From: Planctomycetota bacterium
GTDB taxonomy: Bacteria; Planctomycetota; SZUA-567; H5-PLA8
Direction of reading: 5' to 3'
NCBI GenBank assembly: GCA_027493525.1
Contig: JAOSKN010000003.1
Coordinates: 1,922,001 to 1,986,000, forward strand
DNA length: 64,000 nt
Shown here: positions 36,059-44,556 of the stretch, one piece after another
Layout: each line of letters starts with the position of its first letter
How positions within the stretch are numbered: position 1 is the first letter of the stretch
Notes under the pieces: generated by a model
The model's database searches: none
What the model was told of the DNA's origin: nothing
What the model saw: the letters and a program-made list of their open reading frames with translations, nothing else
Position numbers and translations under genes: made by a program

Positions 36059-37843
36059 CTATTTCGCCAGCGCCTCGTAGCGCGCTTGCGCCGGGATCTT
36101 GTGCGACTCGGGGTCGGCGTCGGGCCCGAAGGCCGGCCAGGCCAGTTCGCCGAACCACGCGGGCTTGGCCTTGAGGTACAAGCTGGCGGGCAGCGTCGCG
36201 CCGTTCAGCGCCTCGCTCGCGGGCACGCCGCCGTCCTTGTAGTTGAAGTTGCCCTTGAGGAGCGTCGTGGCGCGGACGTCGAGGTCCAGCTCCTGGAAGC
36301 CGCCCGGACCCGGGCCCTTGCCGTGTTCGAGGGTCGCCATCTTTTCCCAGTCGGCCCAGGGCTTGTTTTGACTCAGTTGCGCGGTGCCGTTGAATCCGCC
36401 GTTGCCCATGTTCGGGAAGCCCAGCGCGTAGATCAGGTGCTGCCCGTAATGGAATGGCGTCTCGCCGGCGTCGTAGATCCACTCGTGACCCTTGCGCCCG
36501 AGCACGTTCCCGACCAGCGAGTAGCAGCGCGTGAACCGATTGAGGTTCACGCAGACCCAGAACTGCTTGGTGTGGGCGGAGGTCCCGTGAATCCAATTGC
36601 GGAAGAGCGTGTCGTGAGAGGCGCTGCCGTGGTAGCCGTCGCATTGGATCTTCGGCGCGACGTTGCCTTCGTACAGGTTGTAGCTGTTGTGCCCGGCGTG
36701 GTTGGTATTGATGGAGCCGCCCAACAGGTCGCCCTGCACCGCCTTGTCGTCGCAGAAATTGTAGGCGAAGACGCTGCCGCTGGTGGAGTTCACTTCGATG
36801 TTCGGGAAGGCTTCGGCGAGGATGTTGTCCTCGGCAAGGATAAAGGAGCAGCCCCCGATGAGCAGCCCCGCGCCGTCGGGTCCCATGGGCTTGTTGCGTT
36901 TGGCGACGTGGCATTGCCGCACTTCGCATTGAACCGACTCGTTGATCCAGAGGTGGTAGTTCGGCACGTTCACGATCGAGACGTTCTTGACCCAGCAGCC
37001 GTAGGCCTGCTGCATCATCAGCGGCGCGTGGCGCGTCTGGGAGTGCGTGCCGTCGATCGTCAGGTCCTCGACGCCGGTAAACTGGATGTAGCCGCCGCCG
37101 GGGCTCAGGTAAGGCTCCAGCGTCTCGGGCAGGTCGAAGAGCAGGCCGGGGGCGATGGTGACGCTGTTGGCGGTCTTCGCCACGATCCGCGACTTCTGCT
37201 TGCGCAGATAGTCGTAGTTCGCCGGCGCGAGCACCGGCAATTGGGGATCGTTTTTCAGGGACAATTGGCAGAGCTGCCCGACGCCGCCGTCCGGGTAGGC
37301 CTCGAGCGCCTTGGTGTCTTCCACGCTCAGGACCGTGGCCCCGCGCTTCGGGCCGCCGAGGATCTTCAGCTTCGGCGCCTTGCCGTCCCACCAGCCGCCC
37401 CGCGCGGTCAGGAAGTAGACATCGATCGCGCCGCCGCGCCCGCTGTTGTAGGCCATCACGATCGTCTTGCCGGGGCCGTCGCCGCGAATCGTGAGCTTGC
37501 TCTTGTTGACGGCGACCGGCCCGTTCACGCGGTAGGTGCCCGCCGGGAGGTACACCACGTCGTTCTCCCCGGCTTTCGCGAGCGCCTGCATGATGGCCGG
37601 CTGCGCGTCGGCCTGCCCCGTGTTGTCCGCGTTGAAGGGCGCCTTCGTCACGTCGATCAGGTTGGTCCGGTTGTTCGGGATTCCGCCCGGCACGCCCACC
37701 TGGACCCCGGGCGTCCAGTCGGCGAGGCGCTCGGCGGGCAGTATCCCGCCGGATTGTTCTGCGCGCGCGCTTACAAGGCTCGCCAGTGCGCAGAGCAGGA
37801 ACGACGCGGCCGTCACCTCGGGGCGATTGCGCAGCATCTCCAT
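36059..37843 (-). CDS. Secreted right-handed beta-helix protein, pectate-lyase-3-like (copy 2)
   Basis: 594 aa with a signal peptide (to about residue 28). The 'LIDVTKAPFNADNTGQADAQ' and 'VVYLPAGTYRVNGPV' segments are the start of a pectate-lyase-3/GH28-type parallel beta-helix. Later turns include 'GVEDLTIDGTHSQTR', 'CWVKNVSIVNVPNYHLWINE' and 'FAYNFCDDKAVQGDLLGG'. The protein at 37900-39684 has the same length and near-identical landmarks throughout, so the pair is a tandem duplication. Both probably act on polysaccharides outside the cell; lyase versus hydrolase chemistry cannot be settled by eye. Confidence 0.8.
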   Translation of the reverse strand: MEMLRNRPEVTAASFLLCALASLVSARAEQSGGILPAERLADWTPGVQVGVPGGIPNNRTNLIDVTKAPFNADNTGQADAQPAIMQALAKAGENDVVYLPAGTYRVNGPVAVNKSKLTIRGDGPGKTIVMAYNSGRGGAIDVYFLTARGGWWDGKAPKLKILGGPKRGATVLSVEDTKALEAYPDGGVGQLCQLSLKNDPQLPVLAPANYDYLRKQKSRIVAKTANSVTIAPGLLFDLPETLEPYLSPGGGYIQFTGVEDLTIDGTHSQTRHAPLMMQQAYGCWVKNVSIVNVPNYHLWINESVQCEVRQCHVAKRNKPMGPDGAGLLIGGCSFILAEDNILAEAFPNIEVNSTSGSVFAYNFCDDKAVQGDLLGGSINTNHAGHNSYNLYEGNVAPKIQCDGYHGSASHDTLFRNWIHGTSAHTKQFWVCVNLNRFTRCYSLVGNVLGRKGHEWIYDAGETPFHYGQHLIYALGFPNMGNGGFNGTAQLSQNKPWADWEKMATLEHGKGPGPGGFQELDLDVRATTLLKGNFNYKDGGVPASEALNGATLPASLYLKAKPAWFGELAWPAFGPDADPESHKIPAQARYEALAK

Positions 37844-37899
37844 CGGCGTGCTCCTTTGCGGTTGTTCGCGGAGTATACCCGCTCGAAGCCCCGGCTATG

Positions 37900-39684
37900 T
37901 CACCTGCCGGCGGATGCCTGCCGGGCTTCGAAGCGCGCCTGCGCCGGGATCTTGTGCTTTTCGAAGTCCGTATCCGGGCCGAAGGCCGGCCAAGCCAGGT
38001 CGCCGAACCACTCGGGCTTCTCTTTGCGGTAGAGGCTGGCGGGCAGCGCCGCGCCGTCCAGCGCTTCGCTCGCCGGCACGCCCAGGTCCTTGCAGTTGTA
38101 ATTGCCTTTGCGGAGCGTCGTCGCCGGCACGTCCAGGTCGAGTTCCTGGAAGCCGCCGGGCCCCGGCCCCTTGCCCGGCGCGGCGGCCAGCATCTTCTCC
38201 CAATCGGGCCAGAACTGGCCCAGGCTCGGCTGCGCCGTCTTCCCGTTGCACCAGCCGTTGCCCATGTTGGGGAAGCCCAGCGAGTAGATGTAGTGCTTCT
38301 CGTAAGCGAAGCCGGACATGCCGACCTCGTAGTTCCACTCGTGCCCCTTGCGTCCCAGTACGTTGCCGACCAGCGAGTAGCAGCGCGTGAAGCGGTTCAG
38401 GGTCACGCAGATCCAGTATTGATCGGTCTTGGCGGACGAGCCGTGGAACCAGTTGCGGAAGGCCGTGTCGTGCGAGGCGCTGCCGTGGTAGCCGTCGCAC
38501 TGGAAGCGCGGAGCCAGGTTGCCTTCGTACAGGTTGAAGCTGTTGTGCGCGCCGTGATTGGTGTTGATCGAGGCGCAGAGCAGATTGCCCTGGATCGCCG
38601 CGTCGTCGCAGAAATTGTAGGCGAAGACGTTGCCGGTGCAGCCGCCGTCCACTTCCGTGCCCGGCGAGATCACGTTGTCTTCGATCAGGCAGGAGCCGGA
38701 CATGGTGAAGAGCAGCCCGCCTCCGTTGGGCCCCGCGGCGGTCTTGCGCCCGGCGATGAAGCAACCCCGGATCTCGCAACGCAGCGAGCCGTCCATCCCG
38801 AATAGGTAGCGCTCGCCGTTGCGCACAGCCACGTTCTTCACCCAGCACCCATAGCTTTGGCCCACGCCGATCAGGCCATGGGGGGCGGGGGAGTTGGCGC
38901 CGTCCACCGCGAGGTCCTCGATGCCCACGCCCTCGGAGTACCGCCCCACCGGCCGCAGCACGGGCGCCAGCTCCGCGGGCAGGTCGAAAAGCAGCCCCGG
39001 TTCGATGGTGACCGTCGTCTCCGTCTTCGCGACGATGCGGGTCAGGTGCTTGCGCTGGTAGTCGAAGTTCGCCGGGACCACGACGGGCAGCTTCGGGTCG
39101 TTCTTCAGCGCAAGCTGGCAGATCTGCCCGATGCCGCCGTTTGGATATCCGTCCAGCACCTTGGTCTCGCCGACCGTCAGGACCGTGGCGCCGCGGGCCG
39201 GGCTGCCGGCAATCTCGAGCTTGGCGCGCTGCGGATACCACCAGTCGCCTCCGTCGGCCGGCGCGATGCCGATGATGCTACCGGCGGGTTGATAGCCCAG
39301 CATGATCGTCTTCTCGGGACCGGCGCCGCGGATCGTGATGTGGCTCTTCCCGCCGAAGCAGCCGACGCCCTTGTTCACGCGATACGTCCCGGCCGGCAGG
39401 TAGACGACTTCGTTCGGCTTCGCCTCATTGATCGCCTTCTGAATCGCCGGCTGCGCGTCGGCCTGCCCCGTGGGGTCTGCGTTATAGGGGGCCTTGGTCA
39501 CGTCGATCAGCACGTTGCGGTTGTCCGGTATCCCGCCCGGCACGCCGGTGTGCGTACCCGGAGACCATTCGGCGAGACGCTCGGCGGGAATCGGGGCACG
39601 GGCCTCACCGTCCTGGGCCGCGTGGAGGGATAGCGCCGTACCGATCAGGAACGCTAGGGCGAAGAACTCTCGAAGTCTCGTCAT
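37900..39684 (-). CDS. Secreted right-handed beta-helix protein, pectate-lyase-3-like (copy 1)
   Basis: 594 aa from ATG at 39684 (AAAGGAG nine bases upstream; signal peptide MTRLREFFALAFLIGTALSL). It has the same order of motifs as the next gene: 'LIDVTKAPYNADPTGQADAQ', 'VVYLPAGTYRVNKGV', 'GIEDLAVDGANS', 'FAYNFCDDAAIQGNLLCASI', 'YEGNLAPRFQCDGYHGSASH' and 'RCYSLVGNVLGRKGHEW'. It is the promoter-proximal gene of the leftward run ending in the fucosidase, so the 255-bp gap at 39685-39939 should hold the promoter. Binding or cleavage of a plant-type or algal polysaccharide is inferred. Confidence 0.8.
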   Translation of the reverse strand: MTRLREFFALAFLIGTALSLHAAQDGEARAPIPAERLAEWSPGTHTGVPGGIPDNRNVLIDVTKAPYNADPTGQADAQPAIQKAINEAKPNEVVYLPAGTYRVNKGVGCFGGKSHITIRGAGPEKTIMLGYQPAGSIIGIAPADGGDWWYPQRAKLEIAGSPARGATVLTVGETKVLDGYPNGGIGQICQLALKNDPKLPVVVPANFDYQRKHLTRIVAKTETTVTIEPGLLFDLPAELAPVLRPVGRYSEGVGIEDLAVDGANSPAPHGLIGVGQSYGCWVKNVAVRNGERYLFGMDGSLRCEIRGCFIAGRKTAAGPNGGGLLFTMSGSCLIEDNVISPGTEVDGGCTGNVFAYNFCDDAAIQGNLLCASINTNHGAHNSFNLYEGNLAPRFQCDGYHGSASHDTAFRNWFHGSSAKTDQYWICVTLNRFTRCYSLVGNVLGRKGHEWNYEVGMSGFAYEKHYIYSLGFPNMGNGWCNGKTAQPSLGQFWPDWEKMLAAAPGKGPGPGGFQELDLDVPATTLRKGNYNCKDLGVPASEALDGAALPASLYRKEKPEWFGDLAWPAFGPDTDFEKHKIPAQARFEARQASAGR

Positions 39685-39939
39685 GGCCGCTTCTCCTTTA
39701 ATTTCCCGGCAAAAGATTCGAACTTTTCCCGCCATGATTCTGGCTTCGCGCTGCGGGTGCGGACATTCCCATATACTCCGGTGCGCCCGGGGCGATGAAC
39801 GGAGCTTCCGTGAATTGTTTTAATTAGTGCAGAATACAAGCGTTTCCTGATGCCTAAATTACCGGGAAAATATGCGGGGATTGCTCGGGATATATTCGCC
39901 GCGTACTGCCCCTCCGGCGCCGCTTGGGCACGACCTTGG

Positions 39940-41853
39940 TTAAGCGTGAACTCCCAGGGCACGCAACGTCACCGAAACGTCCTCAACTCGTCCTGCGCCC
40001 GTCTCGACGACGTAGGAGCCTTCGACATTCGACGCCGCGAAGCGCTCGAGATGCCGGCATGCGATGCCGTCGCGCGTCCAGGCATGTTCGATCTCGAGTT
40101 GCGACACCTCGCCGCACGCCGGCGGCTCGCAACTCAGCCCCGCGCGCACTTCCCAGCCGGGCAGGTCCGCCGTCACGCGCAGGAAGATGGCCTCGGCCGC
40201 CTGCGCGGGCAGGTACTCGCCGTCCAGGCTGAAGTGATAGCCGTGCTCGTGGACCGGCGCGACGCGCTCGTCGATCGGGGTCCAGGGACCATCGGGGGCG
40301 CAGGCGGCTTCCAGTTTGGCGCGCGGCGGCCGGCTCAGGTACTCGGGCGGCGGAGCGTCGGGGTGTCCCTTGAAGGACTGGATCGAGGCCTGCACCCATG
40401 CCCGGTGAATCGGCCGGCCGCGAAAGACGCGGGGCGCGGCTTTGAAGACCGCGCTCCAGGGCTTGGAGGCATCCTCCGGCGAGAGCCGCACGTACGGGGC
40501 GTCCCCGCGCTTGAGGTTCGAAGCCGCGACGATCGTCCGCGCGAAGCCGGCGGCCTCCTCGAGCGGCGCGACCCACGGCTCGGTGAGCGTCCCGCCGCCG
40601 CGCTCGTCGCCGGCGTGGAACTTCAGCATCGTCCGGCCCGCGTCGAGGAACGGGTACGCGTTCGGCGCGTGCTGGAACCAGGTCGTCAATTTGAAGTCGC
40701 GCGCCTCCGCGCCTCCTTCGAACTCTAGCGCGATCCGCGCGCGGTGCCGGCGCTCAAGCCAGCGCGTGAAGTCCGCATGCAGCGCGCCCGAACGTTCCGC
40801 GCGCGCCGCGCGCTCCCAGGTTTCGCCGTCCAGCGTAATGAGCACATTCACCGCGTCGCCGGCCTTGGGCGCCTCCACGTTCAGGTCCGCAAAGGCCGCG
40901 CCTTCTTTCCGCGATGGCGCTCCAGGATCGAGCACCCGCCCGGTGATCGGCCAGGGCGAGTGGATCAGGTACTCGATCCGTGCGCGTTTGCCGCCGGCGG
41001 CACGCAGGCCACCTCCGGCCTGCGCGACGCCCTCCGCGAGCCAGGCGCCATGGACTTCGGGCGTGTGCGTCAAGTCCGGCGCGTACTCAAAGCACCCGTT
41101 GGAATAGGTTCGATGCGGTTCGAAGCGTTCTCGCGGCCCGCGGCCATGCCATTCGTTCTGGTATTTCTTGCTGTCTTCGACCCAATGTGCCGGGAACGAC
41201 CAGCGTTCCTCGCGCGGGCCGGGGTAAAGCACCAGCCGCTCGCCAGGCCGGAGCAGATAATCCATCGTGTGCAGCCGCTCGATAAAGCGCGGCATCTGCC
41301 CGCCCTTGCCGGGCGCGTAGAGGCTCTTCGCCATCGACTCGGGGTCGCGGTCGGCGACGTAGTATGGATCGCTGCGCGCAACCGGGTTCGCCACGAGGTC
41401 CGGATGGGCCAGCAAGTCCTTCAGCGAGGCGATCTGCCCGTCAGGGCGGCGATGGATCGCGCGCAGGTCGCAGTCGATCAGGCGCCACGCGCCGCCGTAG
41501 CGGACCTCGTTGAGCGTATGCCCGGTGACGCCGACGATCGCCGCCTCCAGCCCGGCCTCCTCGCAGAGATTGGCGTAGATGGCCGCAACGGTCCCGCAGA
41601 GCATGTAGCCGTAGCCGTTGATCAGTTTCAGCGGATCCTTCACGTAGTCGTTCGGGTGGTACGGGCGGTGCACGTCCAGGTCGGCAGGCGACCAGAAGTG
41701 GTAGAAGCCCGCGACCGGATCAACGGTGTAGCGCCAGAGCGCCAGGGCGAGTTCCTCGTCCTGCCGACCCGCAAAGCGCTCGTGCGCCACCAAGCGGCGG
41801 AGGCTGAAGGTATCGGGATGCCGGGCGTTGTGGATCCAGGGGCTGCGGAGCAT
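39940..41853 (-). CDS. Transglutaminase-like cysteine protease-fold protein
   Basis: 637 aa, GGAGAGG five bases upstream. The transglutaminase core is at about residues 75-150: Cys in 'GYGYMLCGTVAAIYANL', His in 'GVTGHTLNEVRY', Asp in 'WRLIDCDLRAIH', the expected C-H-D order. No signal peptide is seen. The C-terminal half contains beta-rich segments ('RARIEYLIHSPWPITGRVLD', 'RARIALEFEGGAEARDFKLT') of unknown family, possibly carbohydrate or protein binding. It stands apart from the beta-helix operon by 255 bp. The reaction is unknown: relatives hydrolyse peptides or cross-link proteins. Confidence 0.75.
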   Translation of the reverse strand: MLRSPWIHNARHPDTFSLRRLVAHERFAGRQDEELALALWRYTVDPVAGFYHFWSPADLDVHRPYHPNDYVKDPLKLINGYGYMLCGTVAAIYANLCEEAGLEAAIVGVTGHTLNEVRYGGAWRLIDCDLRAIHRRPDGQIASLKDLLAHPDLVANPVARSDPYYVADRDPESMAKSLYAPGKGGQMPRFIERLHTMDYLLRPGERLVLYPGPREERWSFPAHWVEDSKKYQNEWHGRGPRERFEPHRTYSNGCFEYAPDLTHTPEVHGAWLAEGVAQAGGGLRAAGGKRARIEYLIHSPWPITGRVLDPGAPSRKEGAAFADLNVEAPKAGDAVNVLITLDGETWERAARAERSGALHADFTRWLERRHRARIALEFEGGAEARDFKLTTWFQHAPNAYPFLDAGRTMLKFHAGDERGGGTLTEPWVAPLEEAAGFARTIVAASNLKRGDAPYVRLSPEDASKPWSAVFKAAPRVFRGRPIHRAWVQASIQSFKGHPDAPPPEYLSRPPRAKLEAACAPDGPWTPIDERVAPVHEHGYHFSLDGEYLPAQAAEAIFLRVTADLPGWEVRAGLSCEPPACGEVSQLEIEHAWTRDGIACRHLERFAASNVEGSYVVETGAGRVEDVSVTLRALGVHA

Positions 41854-41987
41854 GGTGGCCTCTCCTTATAGGGTGCAGCGTAGCGCGCGGCGGCGCCGTG
41901 ACAATCCGACCCGCGCGAAGGCTTTACGGCGTGCGTGGCCGTGGTAGGCTCCTCACGTCCAAACGAGTTTGAGGCGGGGGATCGAGC

Positions 41988-42677
41988 ATGAAGGGTTGGG
42001 CCGCGGGTCTGGCCGTCGCCGTCGTCTGCGCGCTCCTCGGCGGACTGCTGGGCGCTTTGACGCTCAACCCCGACGACCTGCGCATCCAGCCGTTCCTGTG
42101 GGGCGCGCTGGCGAGCCTGCTGCCCTCGGCCCTCGCCGGCTTCATGGCCGCGCGCGGCGTGCTGGGGCGGAGCAACGGTTCGATCGAGGGGCTCGACCAG
42201 TTGACGGGGCTCTTCGGCGAGGAACGCCTGCGCCAGGACCTCGAGGTGGAATGGTCGCGCAGCAAGCGCGTCGGCAAGAAGGTCGGGGTCGTGATCGCCG
42301 AACTCGACCAGGGCGAGCGCTTCGCGATTCCCCAGTACGTCGCCTGGCGCGCGATGGCCCGCACGCTCAAGCAGGCCACGCGCATCTCCGACAGCGCCTA
42401 TGTCCTCGGCCCCGGCCGCTTCGCCGTGCTCCTCAGCGCCACCGAGACCCAGGGCGGCGACGTCGTCATCAAGCGCCTGCGCGGTTCGGTGAAGGACGTG
42501 CCGGAACTCTACGGCGTCAAGATCCGTTATGGGGGGCACGTGGAAGACCCCGGCGATCCGGCCGAACCCCTCGCGGAGCAGGTACTCCTGGGCGCGCAGG
42601 AAGCCGTGCGACAGGCCCAGACCGAGACTACCGTACCCAAGCCGCCCGAACCGGCGGAGGCCACGGGAACGGCCTGA
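41988..42677 (+). CDS. Membrane protein with degenerate GGDEF domain
   Basis: 229 aa. Two N-terminal membrane segments (about 5-26 and 36-57) are followed by a diguanylate-cyclase-like region: 'LDQLTGLFGEERLRQDLEVE' corresponds to the DxLTGLxNRR entry of GGDEF domains, and 'MARTLKQATRISDSAYVLGP' to the helix before the active site. The signature GGDEF is replaced by G-P-G-R-F (141-145), so cyclase activity is not expected. It could bind c-di-GMP weakly or serve only structurally. The gene is followed at once by a strong terminator. Confidence 0.65.
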   Translation: MKGWAAGLAVAVVCALLGGLLGALTLNPDDLRIQPFLWGALASLLPSALAGFMAARGVLGRSNGSIEGLDQLTGLFGEERLRQDLEVEWSRSKRVGKKVGVVIAELDQGERFAIPQYVAWRAMARTLKQATRISDSAYVLGPGRFAVLLSATETQGGDVVIKRLRGSVKDVPELYGVKIRYGGHVEDPGDPAEPLAEQVLLGAQEAVRQAQTETTVPKPPEPAEATGTA

Positions 42678-42687
42678 CCTCGGATCA

Positions 42688-42708
42688 ATGCACCCGTGCA
42701 TCTTTTTT
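42688..42708 (+). terminator. Intrinsic terminator
   Basis: ATGCAC-CC-GTGCAT forms a perfect six-base stem with a two-base gap, followed by CTTTTTT. It lies 11 bp after the degenerate GGDEF gene and insulates it from the sigma-factor gene. Confidence 0.85.
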
Positions 42709-42870
42709 AGGGTGATGGAATCGGCCGCCCTCAACCGTTACACTGGGACTGCTGCACGTTGTATGCGATTGAGGTAACTTTAGTCTCATGCGATCTTTAG
42801 ATAAGTACAATTTTTTGAACCTCAGCGCCCAGCCCAGCGTTTCTAAGACCGTTGGATGGGGTTTGCTCCG

Positions 42871-43482
42871 ATGAAGAGCGACCCCGAGCTGATGGCGGAC
42901 TTCGCGGGAGGCGACGAGTCGGCCTTCGACAAGCTGGTCAAGCGGCATCAGGTCGGGCTGTTGAACTACTTTTTCCGCCTGCTCTGGGACCGCACGCTGG
43001 CCGAAGACCTGACCCAGGAAGTATTTCTGCGCCTCTATACGCACCGGGAAGAGTACGAGCCCCGCGCGAAGTTCACGACGTACCTGTACCGCATCGGGCG
43101 CAACTGCTGGATCGACTACCTGAGGCGGACGAAGGCTGAACGAAAGACGCGCAGTCTGGACGCGCAGGACGAGGAGGGGCGGTCGCTTTCGGAGGCCGTG
43201 GCCGCGCGGGCCGAAGATCCGCGCTCGACGGTGGGCAAGGACGAACTCACCGAGGCGGTCATCGAAGCCATCGACGCGCTACCGGAGGACCACAAGCTGG
43301 TCTTCATCCTCAGCGAGGTCCAGGGCATGAAGTACCAGGAGATCGGCGAGACGCTGGGCATCCCGGTGGGCACGGTCAAGAGCCGCATGTTTCACGCGCT
43401 CAAGCGCCTGCGGGAGCATCTCGGACGGAGCATGAAAGGCGCGCGCGGCCCGTGGCAACAGGCCGGCGGCGAGGCGGACTGA
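42871..43482 (+). CDS. ECF-type RNA polymerase sigma factor
   Basis: 203 aa from ATG at 42871; an upstream ATG at 42856 is possible. Region 2 'LLNYFFRLLWDRTLAEDLTQ' with 'EVFLRLYTH', then 'KFTTYLYRIGRNCWIDYLRR', and region 4 'LPEDHKLVFILSEVQGMKYQ' with 'EIGETLGIPVGTVKSRMFHA' are all clear. Its stop is two bases before the start of the anti-sigma gene, so the two are translationally linked. It may direct transcription of this pair and of the large secreted gene at 44557, but no shared promoter motif was confirmed. Confidence 0.95.
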   Translation: MKSDPELMADFAGGDESAFDKLVKRHQVGLLNYFFRLLWDRTLAEDLTQEVFLRLYTHREEYEPRAKFTTYLYRIGRNCWIDYLRRTKAERKTRSLDAQDEEGRSLSEAVAARAEDPRSTVGKDELTEAVIEAIDALPEDHKLVFILSEVQGMKYQEIGETLGIPVGTVKSRMFHALKRLREHLGRSMKGARGPWQQAGGEAD

Positions 43483-43484
43483 CG

Positions 43485-44420
43485 ATGGACGAACGGCTTC
43501 AGGAAGATCTGGTCGCGCTCGTCAAGGACGAGTTGCCGGCCGAGCGCAAGGCCGAGCTTGAGGCGCTGGCCGAGCGCGATGCCGCCGTGCGCGAGGAACT
43601 CGAGCAGATCCGCGCGGCGCTCCGCGCCGTCCATCGCATCGGCATGGTCGAGCCCAGCGCCGCCTTCCGCAAGAAACTTGAACAGCGCATCCGCGATTCC
43701 GTGGTCCACAAAGAGCGCAGCGGGCGACTGAAGCGCCCTGGATCGACGGCTCTGCGCCTGACGTCCGTCGAGTCTCCGTCCGCCTCCGCGCTGCGCGCCG
43801 CCGAGGCCGCGCGCTCCTCGCGCAAGACCTCCGCCTCGATCCGCCTCGCCGAGCGCCGGGACCGTCCCGCGGGCCTGGGCTGGCTGCGCTACGCCGCCCT
43901 CGCCGCCGCGATGGTGCTCCTGACGCTCACCCTCGCGCACTTCTTCTACATGCCCAGCGGCCGGCCGGCCGACGAAGCGCCCCTCACGGCGATGATGCAG
44001 CGCTGGAACGAGCGCCGCGAGGCCCCGCGCTGGGAGGACGTGCTGAAGGGCGACGCCGTCGCCGCCGCCAAGATCCCCGACGGCACCGAACTGGTCCTGC
44101 TCGGCAACTACAAGGAAGGCGGGCAGGAGAACTGCGTCGTCGCCTACACCGAGAGCCAGCTCGAGGCGCTGCGCGCCCACGCCGGCGTCGATCCGAAGGA
44201 TCTCGAGGCGCGCCTGGCGCTCTCCTTCAAGGCCACGGTCGAAAACGGCGCGGTTGTCGTGCCCCCGCAGTTGCGCGCGCGCTTCTTCAAGGACGCCAGC
44301 GCCCGCGTGGTGATCCTCGCCTGCCCCGACCGCTTCGAACTCTGGTCCGAGCCCGACTTCCAGCGCTACCTCGACGCCGAACCCAAGCTCGAAGCCGTCC
44401 CCCCCAAGACCGGCTCGTAG
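43485..44420 (+). CDS. Membrane anti-sigma factor with a C-terminal MraZ-like domain
   Basis: 311 aa. Residues 1-60 form a helical anti-sigma-like head ('LVALVKDELPAERKAELEAL'). A basic Ser-rich linker and one membrane helix (about 133-155) follow. Residues about 200-297 align by eye with MraZ: 'NCVVAYTESQLEALRAHAG' corresponds to the 'CLxLYxxxEWE' part and 'GAVVVPPQLRARFF' to 'GRLLIPxxLR'. 'RFELWSEPDFQRYL' matches the FELW ending of MraZ. MraZ proteins are double AbrB-fold DNA-binding rings in the cytoplasm; here the fold would lie across the membrane if the anti-sigma head is inside. That arrangement suggests a sensor use of the fold (inference). Confidence 0.75.
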   Translation: MDERLQEDLVALVKDELPAERKAELEALAERDAAVREELEQIRAALRAVHRIGMVEPSAAFRKKLEQRIRDSVVHKERSGRLKRPGSTALRLTSVESPSASALRAAEAARSSRKTSASIRLAERRDRPAGLGWLRYAALAAAMVLLTLTLAHFFYMPSGRPADEAPLTAMMQRWNERREAPRWEDVLKGDAVAAAKIPDGTELVLLGNYKEGGQENCVVAYTESQLEALRAHAGVDPKDLEARLALSFKATVENGAVVVPPQLRARFFKDASARVVILACPDRFELWSEPDFQRYLDAEPKLEAVPPKTGS

Positions 44421-44556
44421 ATCGTGCGCCAGCTTTTAACGTACTCCCAAGTTAATTATTGCGGCTAAGCCCGTTTCAGCATATGACCCAGGTTATTACA
44501 TCCTTTGGGCGCAAACTTGGCGCGCCTTATGCGTCTTCATCATGGAGGGGCTCGGT

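Noticed and set aside
44492-44506. GGTTATTACATCC, reminiscent of the operator motif upstream of the giant secreted gene.
   Set aside because: The order of the conserved bases differs from GGTGTA...ACATCA and no second half is present.
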